Shown here one piece after another: positions 1 through 8,775 of a DNA stretch of 64,000 nt (position 1 is the first letter of the stretch; every line of letters starts with the position of its first letter). The stretch is from WJLY01 sp964562405 (GTDB taxonomy: Bacteria; Joyebacterota; Joyebacteria; Joyebacterales; Joyebacteraceae): assembly GCA_964562405.1 (NCBI GenBank), contig CAZLTC010000003.1, forward strand, positions 10,356 through 74,355. The letters run 5' to 3'. A program made the position numbers and the translations under genes. The notes under the pieces are model-generated. The model was not told where the DNA came from, made no database searches, and was given only the letters and a program-made list of their open reading frames with translations.

Positions 1-380
1 GTGACGAGGGCACGTCCTACCACTACCTCCCCCCGGGCCGCGAGGTCGAGCCTGCGCCTGAGGCGCTCGCCGCCATTGAAGCGGTGCTCACCGAGCACGG
101 CGTCGACTATCTGAGCGGCAAGGTGTGGACGACCGACGCCATCTACCGGGAGACGCGCGACAAGGTCGAGCGGCGGCGCGAGGAAGGCTGCATCGCTGTC
201 GAGATGGAGGCCGCAGCGTTCTTCGCAGTGGCCAGGTTCCGCGGGGTCACGTTCGGGCAGATCCTCTACGGTGGTGACGACCTGAGCGGTGAGGAGTGGG
301 ACCATCGAGGATGGCAGAAGCACGGCACCGTGCGCGAGGGGCTGCTGTGGCTGGCGGTGGAGGCGTGCCTTAGGATGTAG
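1..380 (+). CDS. Nucleoside phosphorylase, C-terminal part (5' truncated)
   Basis: The reading frame is open from base 3 to a TAG at 378-380, so the gene begins before the window. The last ~125 residues match the C-terminal half of the PNP/UDP phosphorylase superfamily, which cleaves nucleosides with phosphate to give a free base and (deoxy)ribose-1-phosphate. The recognisable stretch is WTTDAIYRET followed by the nucleoside-binding segment AVEMEAAAFFAVA, where the VEMEAAA motif carries the ribose-contacting Met-Glu. The GGDDLSGEEWDHRGW segment resembles uridine-phosphorylase-like members. Base specificity cannot be read from this fragment. A GNAT gene follows after 14 bases on the same strand, so they may be co-transcribed. 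Confidence 0.8.
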   Translation, partial: DEGTSYHYLPPGREVEPAPEALAAIEAVLTEHGVDYLSGKVWTTDAIYRETRDKVERRREEGCIAVEMEAAAFFAVARFRGVTFGQILYGGDDLSGEEWDHRGWQKHGTVREGLLWLAVEACLRM

Positions 381-394
381 GGCCAGAGGATGCT

Positions 395-961
395 ATGACA
401 GACATGCCCGTCATCATCAGATCCGAACGCCTGGTGCTGCGTGAGTTCGTCGCCGAGGACTTCGGCGCGGTGCACGAGTACGCCACCGACCCGGAGGTCG
501 TACGCTTCATGCCGTGGGGGCCGAACACCGAGGACGAGACGCGCGCGTTCATCGAACGCTCGCTGGAAGCGCAGCGCCGGGAGCCGCGCAGAGCATTCGA
601 ACTCGCCGTGACGCTCGCGGAAGGCAGCCGGTTGATCGGCGGATGCGGCATCCGCGTCTCTGCGCCGTCCGACCTTGGCGCCGACATGGGCTATTGCCTG
701 AGACGCGACTGCTGGGGTCGTGGGCTGGGCACCGAGGCAGCGCGCGCGATAGTCGGCTTCGGGTTCGAGCGGCTCGGCATGCACCGCATCATAGCCACGT
801 GCGATACGAAGAACGTGGCATCAGCGCGCGTGCTCGATAAGACCGGAATGAGAAGAGAGGCACACTACCGCGAGGACTCGCTCATACGAGACGAATGGCG
901 TGACTCCTACCTCTACGCCATTCTGGAGCGTGAATGGAGGTCCTGCCGTGGAGACGCGTGA
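395..961 (+). CDS. GNAT family N-acetyltransferase (RimJ/RimL type)
   Basis: A 188-residue protein with the full GNAT fold of the RimJ/RimL subgroup. These enzymes transfer an acetyl group from acetyl-CoA to an amine, often a protein N-terminus or an antibiotic. The opening SERLVLREF and the acetyl-CoA pyrophosphate loop RDCWGRGLGTEA (about residues 107-118) are diagnostic. HRIIATCDTKNVASARVLDKTGM is the expected C-terminal half in which Asn lines the CoA pocket. The ATG at 395 has only a weak purine stretch upstream; a second ATG sits three codons in. The substrate cannot be predicted. The next gene overlaps its end, indicating translational coupling. Confidence 0.85.
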   Translation: MTDMPVIIRSERLVLREFVAEDFGAVHEYATDPEVVRFMPWGPNTEDETRAFIERSLEAQRREPRRAFELAVTLAEGSRLIGGCGIRVSAPSDLGADMGYCLRRDCWGRGLGTEAARAIVGFGFERLGMHRIIATCDTKNVASARVLDKTGMRREAHYREDSLIRDEWRDSYLYAILEREWRSCRGDA

Positions 962-1505
962 CTACACCGGCGGCGAACGACCCGACCGGGCAAGGATCGA
1001 GATCGACCGGACGCCGATGATGATAATGCTGGTCCTGATCGTCGTCGCGGTGGTCCAGTTCGCCCACTACTACGCCAAGCTGCCGGAAACGCTCGCCACG
1101 CACTTCAACATGGCCGGGCAACCCAACGGCTGGACCGGCAGGGCCGGGTTCATCGCAACGATGGGCGCCATAGAGGCATTCTTCGTGATCGGCGCGTTCC
1201 TGTTCACGAGGTTCGCCGCGAGGATCCCGACGAGCGCGCTCAACATTCCAAACAGGGACTACTGGATGGAGCCCGCGCGCCGGAGCGACAGCCTGAAGTT
1301 CGTCTGGAGCCACATTCTCTGGATCGAGACGATCACGCTGGCGTTCCTGATCGTTGTCGCCGAGGTCGTCTTCCGGTCCAACCTCACCGGGGGCACGCCC
1401 GCGCTCCCGGGTGACTTCTTCTATGTCCTGGTGGTCTTCGTCGTGACGATCGGCTGGCTGGCCATCCGCATCCTCTTGAGGTTCAGAAGGCACGGACTGG
1501 ACTAG
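948..1505 (+). CDS. DUF1648-domain membrane protein
   Basis: A small integral membrane protein of about 185 residues. I chose the GTG at 948 because GGAGGT (936-941) lies 6 bases upstream. The longer reading from GTG 900 has no such site and overlaps the acetyltransferase by 62 bases; the chosen start leaves a 14-base overlap. There are about four hydrophobic helices (roughly residues 22-41, 70-90, 120-145 and 155-178). Between the first two is the DUF1648 signature, KLPETLATHFNMAGQPNGW, in which the HF..xGxPxGW pattern is typical. The family occurs in SdpI-like and membrane-regulator proteins of unknown activity. No catalytic residues are visible, so function is unassigned. Confidence 0.75.
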   Translation: METRDYTGGERPDRARIEIDRTPMMIMLVLIVVAVVQFAHYYAKLPETLATHFNMAGQPNGWTGRAGFIATMGAIEAFFVIGAFLFTRFAARIPTSALNIPNRDYWMEPARRSDSLKFVWSHILWIETITLAFLIVVAEVVFRSNLTGGTPALPGDFFYVLVVFVVTIGWLAIRILLRFRRHGLD

Positions 1506-1513
1506 ACGACCAC

Positions 1514-2509
1514 TCAGCCTTCCCTTATGCGGACGTCTCCGTCGCTCGTCCTGACGCGCAGACTGCCGCTGCCTCCGCGCACCCGGCCCGAGGCCATGTG
1601 GTCGTCCTTCATGTAGTCCTGAGGTTCCGGAACGTCGATGCTCACACGCCCGTCATCGGTCTTCACGCGGAACGAGTAGGAGCTTCCGGCCGGCATCGAT
1701 ACAGTGACATGTCCGTCGTCCGTCTCGATATCGACGTCCTTGACCTCGCCCGAGCTGATCCCGACATCCACGTCGCCGTCGGCCGCGCGCACGCGTACGG
1801 AGCCCGCGTCGGCGAGACCCAGCGATACATCGCCGTCGTCGACCGAAACGTCGAAGCTGCCTCTCGAGTCGCTGACGCTGATGTCTCCGTCCTGGAGATC
1901 GAGCTTCGCGATCAGAGGACCGCATCCGGACAGGCGTACATCGCCGTCGTCTCCCGACAACCGCAGCTCGCCCGACAGGCCGATCACGGTGACATCGCCG
2001 TCGTTCGTCGAGACGCTCGTACTTGCGGCGGCAACGTCGTCGAGCAGCACATCGCCGTCGCTGACTGAGCAGTCGATCTCGGCACGCCAGTCCGCGATCT
2101 CGACGTCGCCGTCGTCCCCGTCGATCTCGAGCTTGACCCACGCGGGCGCCTTGATGGTGTACGTGTACTCGTAGATGCGGATGGACTGGAACATCGAGGG
2201 GCCGCTCGGCAACATGTGCCCCACGACGCTGACGACGTTCTCGCCGAGCTCGAACTCCACGTCGAAGTCGGGGTCCTCTCCCACGCCGAGGCGGGTAACG
2301 TCGGCACGGCAGCGGACGGCCACGTCTATGACGTTCTTGTCCCACGGGGTTATCGTGACGTCCCCGTCACCGCTGTGAAGCTCCAGACGGAAACCCTCGC
2401 TGACATCGAAGCTCTGATGAAAGTCCCGGTCGATGCTGGTCGCCCTGGAGGGCGTGGAGACGACCCCGAGCATTGCGAGAGCCATGACTGCTACAAATGC
2501 ACCGTTCAT
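1514..2509 (-). CDS. Exported DUF4097 repeat protein (DGDV beta-solenoid)
   Basis: A 331-residue protein. The start is the ATG at 2509-2507, preceded by GGGAGGT and followed by a clear signal peptide (MNGAFVAVMALAMLG, likely cleaved after SRA). The upstream extension of the frame is rejected because it has neither. The mature part contains about eleven turns carrying a DG(D/H/R)(V/I) motif roughly every 20 residues, the hallmark of DUF4097 (putative adhesin) right-handed beta-solenoids. No enzyme motif is visible. These proteins are predicted to be extracytoplasmic and structural or binding. It converges on the DUF1648 gene (8-base gap) and diverges from the M3 peptidase, sharing a 190-base upstream region with it. 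Confidence 0.8.
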   Translation of the reverse strand: MNGAFVAVMALAMLGVVSTPSRATSIDRDFHQSFDVSEGFRLELHSGDGDVTITPWDKNVIDVAVRCRADVTRLGVGEDPDFDVEFELGENVVSVVGHMLPSGPSMFQSIRIYEYTYTIKAPAWVKLEIDGDDGDVEIADWRAEIDCSVSDGDVLLDDVAAASTSVSTNDGDVTVIGLSGELRLSGDDGDVRLSGCGPLIAKLDLQDGDISVSDSRGSFDVSVDDGDVSLGLADAGSVRVRAADGDVDVGISSGEVKDVDIETDDGHVTVSMPAGSSYSFRVKTDDGRVSIDVPEPQDYMKDDHMASGRVRGGSGSLRVRTSDGDVRIREG

Positions 2510-2699
2510 CTCACGACCTCCCTGCGGAATGGGACTGTGACCTGACGCACTTAGCGGCCCGGATTGGCTCGTACACAAACTGAGACACCCGCGGACGGGT
2601 GATGGTTTCCTCAGGGCATCAACTAGCGCTTCACCGCAGCCTGAGGCCGTGATAGCATTGATTCTCAGCAACCTGAACAGGAATCGAGGAGGTGCGCGC
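2510..2699. promoter_or_regulatory. Divergent intergenic region between the DUF4097 and M3 peptidase genes
   Basis: A 190-base spacer between two divergently transcribed genes that should hold promoters for both. It contains an imperfect inverted repeat (CCTCAGG near 2610 and CCTGAGG near 2640). GAGGAGGTG at 2684-2692 is the ribosome-binding site of the rightward gene. I could not identify convincing paired -35/-10 boxes by eye. Confidence 0.4.
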
Positions 2700-4517
2700 A
2701 TGGCGGAAGCAAAGGGCAACCTGCCCCACTGGGATCTCTCGAACGTGTACGGCGGGCTCGACGCAGCCGACTTCAAGGCCGACTTCGAGCTGCTCAAGGG
2801 CTACCTTGACAAACTGGAGAAATATGAACAGGCGCACGGGATAGGCAAGCTCGAGGCGCCGCCCGGAGATCCGGCTGCAACCGGGGAGGTTCTGGGTGGC
2901 ATCCTCGGTATGCTCAACGACACCCTGCTCACACTCTCGACGCTGAACGCCTACGTCTACAGCTTCGTGTCTACCGACTCGCGCAACACTCTCGCCGCCC
3001 GCAGGCAGAGCGAACTCGAGCAGCTTCAGATCCGCTTCCGCAAGGTCTACGTCCCCTTCGAGGCCTGGGTGGGCTCGGTCGCACCGGTGCTCGACAAGAT
3101 CGTCGAGACATCTCAGGTCGCTAAGGAACACCGTCTGGCCCTCAAGGACATCGCCGACGAGAGCAAGTTCCGCATGACCGCGGAGATGGAGGCGCTCGCG
3201 TCGGAGCTCGTGATGTCCGGAGGCGGCGTCATGGACAAGCTCCAGGAGCGCGTCACGAGCCAGCTCAAGATGCCGTTCACGGACAAGACCGGCAATACCA
3301 AGCAGCTGCCGATGACGATGCTGCGCAACCTCGCCAACGACTCAGACCCGGACGTGCGCAAGCGCGCCCACGACGTCGAACTCAGAGGCTGGGAGTCGAT
3401 ACGCGAGCCCGTCGCCTTCGCGATGAACGGCGTCAAGGGGACGGCCGTGACGCTAGCCAAGCGGCGAGGCTACGAGGACGTTCTCCACTGGTCGCTCGAG
3501 ATGAACAAGATGGACCGAGCCACGCTCGACGCGCTCATGGGCGCGATGAAGGACTCGTTCCCCACCTTCAGGCGTTACCTCAAGAGCAAGGCCGAGAAGC
3601 TCGGTCGTCAGAAGCTCCCGTGGTGGGACATGATGGCGCCGGTCGGCTCGGTGGAACTCAAGTACACGTGGGATGAACTCAAGGCGTTCGTGGTCGAGCA
3701 GTTCGGGACGTTCAGCAGCGAGCTTGCCGACTTCGCGAGGAACGCCTTCGAGCACAACTGGATAGATGCGGAGCCCCGGGATGGCAAGATCGGAGGCGCG
3801 TTCTGCATGCGCGTCCCCAAGGTCAACGAGTCGCGTGTGATGTGCAACTTCGATGGGAGTTTCGACCAGCTCTCGACGGTCTCGCACGAACTCGGACACG
3901 GGTTCCACAACTACTGCCAGATCGGGCTTCCCATGATACGCGCCGGCTCACCGATGACGCTCGCCGAGACGGCATCCATCTTCTGCGAGACGCTCGTGAC
4001 GAACGCGGCCCTTAAAACCGCGAAGCCCGAGGCGCAGCTGGGCATCCTCGAGAACCAGCTCATCAACGCGACGCAGGTCATCGTCGATATCTACTCGCGC
4101 TTCGTATTCGAGAGCGAGGTCCTGAAGCGGCGCGCGGAGGCAGAGCTGTCGGCCGACGAGTTCTGCGAGATCATGGTGGACGCGCAGAAGAAGACCTACG
4201 GCGACGGGCTCGACCAAGAGCATCTGCACCCGTACATGTGGCTTCTGAAACCCCACTACTACTCGTGCGACTACAACTTCTACAACTTCCCATACGCCTT
4301 CGGCCTGCTGTTCGGGCTCGGCGTCTACGCTCTCTATCAGAAGGAGGGCGAGGCGTTCATCCCAAGGTACAAGGAGCTGCTGCGGAGCACGGGTGAGGGC
4401 AAGGCCGCCGACCTTGCAGCGAAGTACGACATCGACATCCGTTCACGGGGCTTCTGGGAGGACAGCATCAAGGTGCTCGCGGCGCAGGTCGACAGATACT
4501 GCGAGCTTGAGGGATAG
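2700..4517 (+). CDS. pepF: M3 family oligoendopeptidase (PepF-like)
   Basis: A 605-residue zinc metallopeptidase of the M3 family (thimet oligopeptidase/PepF clade), which degrades short cytoplasmic peptides. The start is ATG 2700, with GAGGAGGTG 7-8 bases upstream. The catalytic zinc motif HELGH occupies residues 396-400 (SHELGHGFH). The third zinc ligand lies in the following helix around ETASIFCETL. The N-terminal helical region and total length are normal for PepF. No signal peptide is present, so it is cytoplasmic. A strong inverted repeat after the stop serves as terminator. It is probably a monocistronic housekeeping peptidase. Confidence 0.9.
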   Translation: MAEAKGNLPHWDLSNVYGGLDAADFKADFELLKGYLDKLEKYEQAHGIGKLEAPPGDPAATGEVLGGILGMLNDTLLTLSTLNAYVYSFVSTDSRNTLAARRQSELEQLQIRFRKVYVPFEAWVGSVAPVLDKIVETSQVAKEHRLALKDIADESKFRMTAEMEALASELVMSGGGVMDKLQERVTSQLKMPFTDKTGNTKQLPMTMLRNLANDSDPDVRKRAHDVELRGWESIREPVAFAMNGVKGTAVTLAKRRGYEDVLHWSLEMNKMDRATLDALMGAMKDSFPTFRRYLKSKAEKLGRQKLPWWDMMAPVGSVELKYTWDELKAFVVEQFGTFSSELADFARNAFEHNWIDAEPRDGKIGGAFCMRVPKVNESRVMCNFDGSFDQLSTVSHELGHGFHNYCQIGLPMIRAGSPMTLAETASIFCETLVTNAALKTAKPEAQLGILENQLINATQVIVDIYSRFVFESEVLKRRAEAELSADEFCEIMVDAQKKTYGDGLDQEHLHPYMWLLKPHYYSCDYNFYNFPYAFGLLFGLGVYALYQKEGEAFIPRYKELLRSTGEGKAADLAAKYDIDIRSRGFWEDSIKVLAAQVDRYCELEG

Positions 4518-4588
4518 GTGAGCCGCGCCGCCGCTCGAAGGCCTGAGCGGCAACTTCGCGTCCCAAAAGACCGAATCAGCCTCACGAC

Positions 4589-4622
4589 AACAGGGGCGGC
4601 TCACCTCGAGCCGCCCCTTGTT
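4589..4622. terminator. Bidirectional intrinsic terminator
   Basis: A perfect 10-bp GC stem (GGGGCGGCTC at 4593-4602, GAGCCGCCCC at 4608-4617) with a 5-base loop, extended by A and T-rich flanks on both sides. It lies between the converging M3 peptidase and CHASE2-phosphatase genes and can terminate both. Confidence 0.8.
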
Positions 4623-4681
4623 CATCACATCCAATGCCGTCGGCCTCGCGCGCGGGACTCCCGCCCTCAACGCACCACCGT

Positions 4682-6568
4682 TCAGCACACCTTAAGAATG
4701 ACCAGCGTCACATCGTCGGCCTGGATCTCGAGCTGCGAGAAGTCGCGCACCGCCTTGAGGAGAGCCTGGCCTATCTCCTCCGCCGACTCATTCCGATGCT
4801 CGGTCACGATCCTGATGACGTTCCCAAGCTCGAACTCCTCGTCACCGGGGTTCCTCGCCTCAGTCACGCCGTCGGTGTAGAGGCAGAGCACGTCCCCGGG
4901 CGCGAGCTGCTCCTCGGCCACGTCGTACTCCGCGTCGGGGATGAACCCGAGCACGAAGCCACCCTCCTCCAGCTGCCGGCAGTCCCCGTCCTGCGAAACG
5001 AGTATCGGGTTATCGTGCCCGGCGCGGACGTACCTCAAGAGGTGCGTCTCCTTTTCGATGGCGCCCAGGAAGAGCGTCACGAACTTGCCGGCGTCGGTGT
5101 TGCGGTGGACGAGCCGGTTCAGATTCTGAGCAGTACCCTTGATATCAAAGTCCGGCTGGAACGCGTGGCAGTGGAGCCCTGCCTGCACGTTCGACATGAG
5201 GAGCGCGGCGGGCAGGCCCTTGCCCGAAACATCGGCGATCGTGAAGACGAGCGGTCTGCCTCCGTCGAGGTCGATCACGTCGTAGTAGTCGCCCGAGACC
5301 GCTAGCGAACTCACGTTGATGCCCCAGACGTCCAACCCCTTTACCTCCGGGATCTCGTCGGGGAGGAACCTCTCCTGTGTCCGACGCGCGGTCTCGAGTT
5401 CCTTCCTGACCCGCTCGTTCTCGACGGCCTCCGCGTGCAGCTCCTTCGTCGTCTCTACGTGGTTGCTCACCAGAGCGAACGACGCGGAGAAGAGCAGGCT
5501 GCCCAGAACGAGTCCGCCCGGAAGGACGATGTCGGCGCGGGCGTGAAGGAAACCGGTCGCCACGAGGCAGGCGGCTATGACGCCTATGGCGGTGAACGCC
5601 GCGAACGCAGGACGACGCCGCGACATCAGGAGCACGCAGGCGACACACCAGATGACGATCCAGGCGAGCGTTATCGGCCACGCGGCGTCCCTTATGGGCG
5701 CGCCCCGCAGCAGAGTCTCCGTGATGGCGCCGAGAACGACAACTCCCGGCAGGCCGAACGCCTCGACGCCTCCCCCTATGTCCTGAAGCCTCGGCACGGT
5801 GACGAAGTCGGTCGACGGGTCGTCGACGAGGCCCACGAGCGCGATGCGGCCCTTGACGACTGACAGCGCCTCGGGGTCCTCGTTGTAGACGTCCTTGTAC
5901 GACACGACCGGGATCGTAACGTCCATGGACGGGAACTCGATCGGGATGTTGCCCTCAACGTCAACCCCCGCGAGCCTCTCGGGCAGCGACTCAAGCCCGA
6001 GCCTCGTCAGGCGAGAGTCCCTGTCGAATCGCCTCACGGTCCCGTCGGAATCGGTCTGGACGTCCGCCACGAACGCGCCCTGCGCGGCGGACATCAGGAG
6101 CGAGTCGGGCTGGCTCGCCGTCAGGAGCACCGCCGTGTCTCCGGAACGCGCCGACCTGCGCTCCTCACGAAGCGACATCACGAGGAACACTTTGCCGGAT
6201 GCGCGGATGGCGTCGGCGAACCTTGTCGGCGGCTCGTCGAACGTGTCGCCGCCTAAGGACAGGTCGAACACGATCGCGCGCGCGCCCGCCTTGTCGAGGA
6301 TCTCGACCATGCGCGCGTGCTTGTCGGTGTGCCTGGACAGAGGAAAGACGGGCGAGTCGAACAGCTGCTCACGCGTCGGCCTGTCGATGCCGACGACGGC
6401 GACCTCCGTCCACGGAGCCACGGGCCGCTTGGAGTGGAAGTAGTTGAAGAAGCGCGCGTCGAGCGGCGCCCAGAAGATGGGGCGCGCCAGGTATGCGAGC
6501 GGTATGAGATAGATGAGAGGGAGCAGGCGTCTGAGCCTGCTCCCGTGGAAGATGCCTCCGAATGTCAC
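4682..6568 (-). CDS. CHASE2 sensor - PP2C (SpoIIE-type) serine phosphatase
   Basis: A 628-residue membrane signalling protein. It has a first membrane segment at about 15-34 and an extracytoplasmic CHASE2 domain at about 40-290 (AVVGIDRPT near the start; GRIALVGLVDDPSTD near the end). Three membrane helices follow (about 297-316, 320-342, 348-368), then a coiled linker and a cytoplasmic SpoIIE-type PP2C phosphatase (about 400-628). All metal and active-site motifs are intact: SGDYYD (425-430), ADVSGKG (445-451), YTDGVTE (564-570) and DDVTL (618-622). Such phosphatases usually dephosphorylate anti-sigma antagonists of the STAS type, but no STAS or HPK-like partner is in the window. The GTG start overlaps the upstream FecR gene stop by four bases (GTGA), so the two are translationally coupled. 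Confidence 0.88.
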   Translation of the reverse strand: MTFGGIFHGSRLRRLLPLIYLIPLAYLARPIFWAPLDARFFNYFHSKRPVAPWTEVAVVGIDRPTREQLFDSPVFPLSRHTDKHARMVEILDKAGARAIVFDLSLGGDTFDEPPTRFADAIRASGKVFLVMSLREERRSARSGDTAVLLTASQPDSLLMSAAQGAFVADVQTDSDGTVRRFDRDSRLTRLGLESLPERLAGVDVEGNIPIEFPSMDVTIPVVSYKDVYNEDPEALSVVKGRIALVGLVDDPSTDFVTVPRLQDIGGGVEAFGLPGVVVLGAITETLLRGAPIRDAAWPITLAWIVIWCVACVLLMSRRRPAFAAFTAIGVIAACLVATGFLHARADIVLPGGLVLGSLLFSASFALVSNHVETTKELHAEAVENERVRKELETARRTQERFLPDEIPEVKGLDVWGINVSSLAVSGDYYDVIDLDGGRPLVFTIADVSGKGLPAALLMSNVQAGLHCHAFQPDFDIKGTAQNLNRLVHRNTDAGKFVTLFLGAIEKETHLLRYVRAGHDNPILVSQDGDCRQLEEGGFVLGFIPDAEYDVAEEQLAPGDVLCLYTDGVTEARNPGDEEFELGNVIRIVTEHRNESAEEIGQALLKAVRDFSQLEIQADDVTLVILKVC

Positions 6569-7470
6569 TCGTCACCCCGAGCTTCGAGCAGGTCCTCGTA
6601 GGCTTGCTTGTACAGGCCGATGTCGGCGAACGCCCTCGCCCGCCACATACGCGCCGAGCGCGACTGCGACGGCGACGCCACCGCAGCGTCGAACCTGTAG
6701 ATGGCCTCCTCGTGAAGGCCCGATGAGAGCAGCAGCACGCCGGCTTCGAGGTCGCCCAGCGTATCTATCGCCTGGTCGAGCCTCTGCTCCTCGTCCGGCG
6801 TCATGACCACGAAGGAGCGCCATCCGGACTCGCCCTCCCAGCCATCAGCGTCGGGCTGCACCTTCCAGACGTACTCCTCGCCGGGCAACAGCTCCTCGAG
6901 CACCGCACCGTTGTCGCGGACGACGCGCGTCATCTCGTCACCGTCGGCCGGCGCCACCGTCAGCACGTAGCTGTCGACGCCCGGCACTTCACTCCAGAAG
7001 AGCCTCGCGTCCTCAGCCCTCACTCGGCCGTCCTGCGCGGGTATCATCTGCGTCGGCGCCTCGGTGGGCAACGCCCAGTCCCGGACGGTCCGTGTCCGGA
7101 GAGGCTGTCTGCGGCTTTCGCCGATCCAGTCGGCAAGCTGCATGCGGACCCACGAGGCCAGATCCCCACCGGCCCCGCCGCCGCCCGCGAACTGCATCTC
7201 GCCCGGTCCCACCAGGTTGAACTCGTCTCCGACCGGAGTGAACCCCGTGCACCTGGATCCCGTCCTGGCGACGACCGTGTCGCCATCGCGCAGCACCAGC
7301 CCCTCGCGCGCCGGCATGTCCCCTTCGCCGCGCTTCACGACCACATCACCGGAGACGGACACGACGAGCCCGCCCGGGGATTCGGAGGACCATGCCGCTA
7401 TGGGCAGGAAGAGACACAGGCAGAAAAGCACGAGCGCCATGTGGAACCTGCGTGACGAAACGAAATGCAT
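6565..7470 (-). CDS. Exported FecR-domain protein, paralogue 2
   Basis: A 301-residue protein. The start is ATG 7470-7468 with AAAGGAGG upstream, followed by a signal peptide (FHMALVLFCLCLFLPIAAWS). A FecR-like domain follows at about 30-95 (VVSVSGDVVV, EGLVLRDGDTVVARTGSRC). Next is a spacer with the motif WIGESRRQP, then a fibronectin-like beta segment (RLFWSEVPGVDSYVLTV; GEEYVWKV). A helical, TPR-like tail of ~70 residues ends the protein. It is clearly a paralogue of the next gene upstream: cysteine-containing SRCTGFTP, IGESRRQP and AGVLLLS(S/A)GLHEEA are shared. FecR domains usually sense or transmit envelope signals, but no TonB receptor or sigma factor is nearby. It is coupled to the CHASE2 phosphatase by a 4-base overlap. 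Confidence 0.8.
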   Translation of the reverse strand: MHFVSSRRFHMALVLFCLCLFLPIAAWSSESPGGLVVSVSGDVVVKRGEGDMPAREGLVLRDGDTVVARTGSRCTGFTPVGDEFNLVGPGEMQFAGGGGAGGDLASWVRMQLADWIGESRRQPLRTRTVRDWALPTEAPTQMIPAQDGRVRAEDARLFWSEVPGVDSYVLTVAPADGDEMTRVVRDNGAVLEELLPGEEYVWKVQPDADGWEGESGWRSFVVMTPDEEQRLDQAIDTLGDLEAGVLLLSSGLHEEAIYRFDAAVASPSQSRSARMWRARAFADIGLYKQAYEDLLEARGDE

Positions 7471-7665
7471 GCTGCCTCCTTTGGGGGACTGCTGCTCTTT
7501 GGGGACTGCTGCTCTCGTCAGAGCCCGGCGCGGGTCTTCGACCGCGCATTCATAGACAATTACAAGCCACGGGCGCTGCAGGTTCGAAGGAATGCCGGGC
7601 CCGCAGGCCGATCTCAAGCCCGCCGGCGGCCCCTCCGATGCCCCTCGCTCCCGGAGCGACCTCCG
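7471..7665. other. Spacer between the FecR paralogues, with a short direct repeat
   Basis: A 195-base non-coding stretch. It contains two adjacent near-identical copies of CTTTGGGGGACTGCTGCT (7479-7496) and CTTTGGGGACTGCTGCT (7497-7513). These overlap the leader of the downstream FecR gene just beyond its ribosome-binding site. No gene is visible. A leader-based regulatory role is possible but unproven. Confidence 0.35.
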
Positions 7666-8595
7666 CTACTGCGTCGGCTCGGCCTCGTTCCGGCTCCTGA
7701 CCAGGTCTTCGTAGGCGTCGTGATAGAGCCCTATCTCGGCCATCGTCTGAGCGCGCCACTTCCGGGCGGACGCTCCCTGGCTCGCGGACGCCACCGCGGC
7801 GTCCAGCCGGTAGGCCGCCTCCTCGTGCAGGCCGGCCGACAGAAGCAGCACGCCGGCCTCGAGGTCGCTCATCGCGGAGACCGCGGCGTCGAGCCCGTCC
7901 TCCTCCTCGGGGAGCATGACGCGGAACCCGCGCCACTTGGACTGACCGGTCCAGCCCTCGAGCGCCGGCATGACCTTCCAGACATACTCGCGCCCTGGGA
8001 CCAGATCATCCGCGATCAGCCTGTGACCCCTTACGCTCCGGCTCGTCTCCTCGCCATCCTCGGACACGAACGTCACCAGATACCGATCGATGCCGGGCAC
8101 CGTCCCCCAGTAGAAGACGGCGCTGTCGGGGCGCACCTGGCCGCCGGGCGCCGGGATGATGGGCGCCGGCGTAAGCGTCTCGACCTCCCAGTCACGCTTG
8201 AGAGTGCGGGTGACGATGGGCTGCCGTCTGCTCTCGCCGATCCACTGCGTGAGCTGGCGACGTACCCAGAGCGTGACCCGGTCGAGCATGCCGTCGACCT
8301 CGGACCTGGCCAGACGGAGCTCGCCTGGACCGGGCAGGTCGAACGGCTCGCCCGACGGCGTGAAGCCTGTGCAGCGGGCGCCATCAGAAGCGCGGACGAT
8401 GTCTCCATCCTGGAGGACAAGGCCCTCGGTCACGGGCTCGTCACCATCTGGACGCTCTACGATCACGTCGCCCCGCACGGACACGACAACGCCCGAGGAC
8501 GGGGCCGTCGGTGCGCCGTTCGCAGGCTCGGCCGCCACCACAGACGGTCCGGCGACGATGAGCCCGACGGTCATGCATAGGAGAACGTATCTCAT
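7666..8595 (-). CDS. Exported FecR-domain protein, paralogue 1
   Basis: A 309-residue protein with start ATG 8595-8593, preceded by AGGAGGT. A signal peptide (YVLLCMTVGLIVAGPSVVAA) leads into a FecR-type domain (VVSVRGDVIVERP, EGLVLQDGDIVRASDGARC). The WIGESRRQP motif follows, then a fibronectin-like stretch (AVFYWGTVPGIDRYLV; GREYVWKV) and a helical tail (LDAAVSAMSDLEAGVLLL onward). It has the same domain order as the neighbour downstream, so the pair arose by tandem duplication and then diverged. The single conserved Cys in CTGF(T/S)PxG(D/E)xF is a family feature I do not recognise from other FecR proteins. Function is unknown. Context suggests an extracytoplasmic partner of the CHASE2 sensor or the CHAT proteins. 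Confidence 0.8.
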   Translation of the reverse strand: MRYVLLCMTVGLIVAGPSVVAAEPANGAPTAPSSGVVVSVRGDVIVERPDGDEPVTEGLVLQDGDIVRASDGARCTGFTPSGEPFDLPGPGELRLARSEVDGMLDRVTLWVRRQLTQWIGESRRQPIVTRTLKRDWEVETLTPAPIIPAPGGQVRPDSAVFYWGTVPGIDRYLVTFVSEDGEETSRSVRGHRLIADDLVPGREYVWKVMPALEGWTGQSKWRGFRVMLPEEEDGLDAAVSAMSDLEAGVLLLSAGLHEEAAYRLDAAVASASQGASARKWRAQTMAEIGLYHDAYEDLVRSRNEAEPTQ

Positions 8596-8728
8596 ACGCC
8601 CTACCTCCTGAATGCCCGCTGCCGCAGTGCGGCGGAGTGCCACGCTCACGATGCTACCTCACACGGGCGGGATTCCCAACCATAATGAACTACAATCAAC
8701 GAGGAGGGCAGGTTCGAACAAACAAGTG

Positions 8729-8750
8729 GCCCGCCACGGGACAGGCGGGC
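8729..8750 (-). terminator. Probable terminator after the TPR-CHAT pair
   Basis: An inverted repeat, GCCCGCC (8729-8735) and GGCGGGC (8744-8750). On the minus strand it is followed by a moderately T-rich run (ACTTGTTTGTTCG). It lies in the 180-base gap after the second TPR-CHAT gene. It could separate or attenuate transcription before the FecR genes. Confidence 0.5.
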
Positions 8751-8775
8751 AGGAGCCTCGACCGTTCGCAGGACG

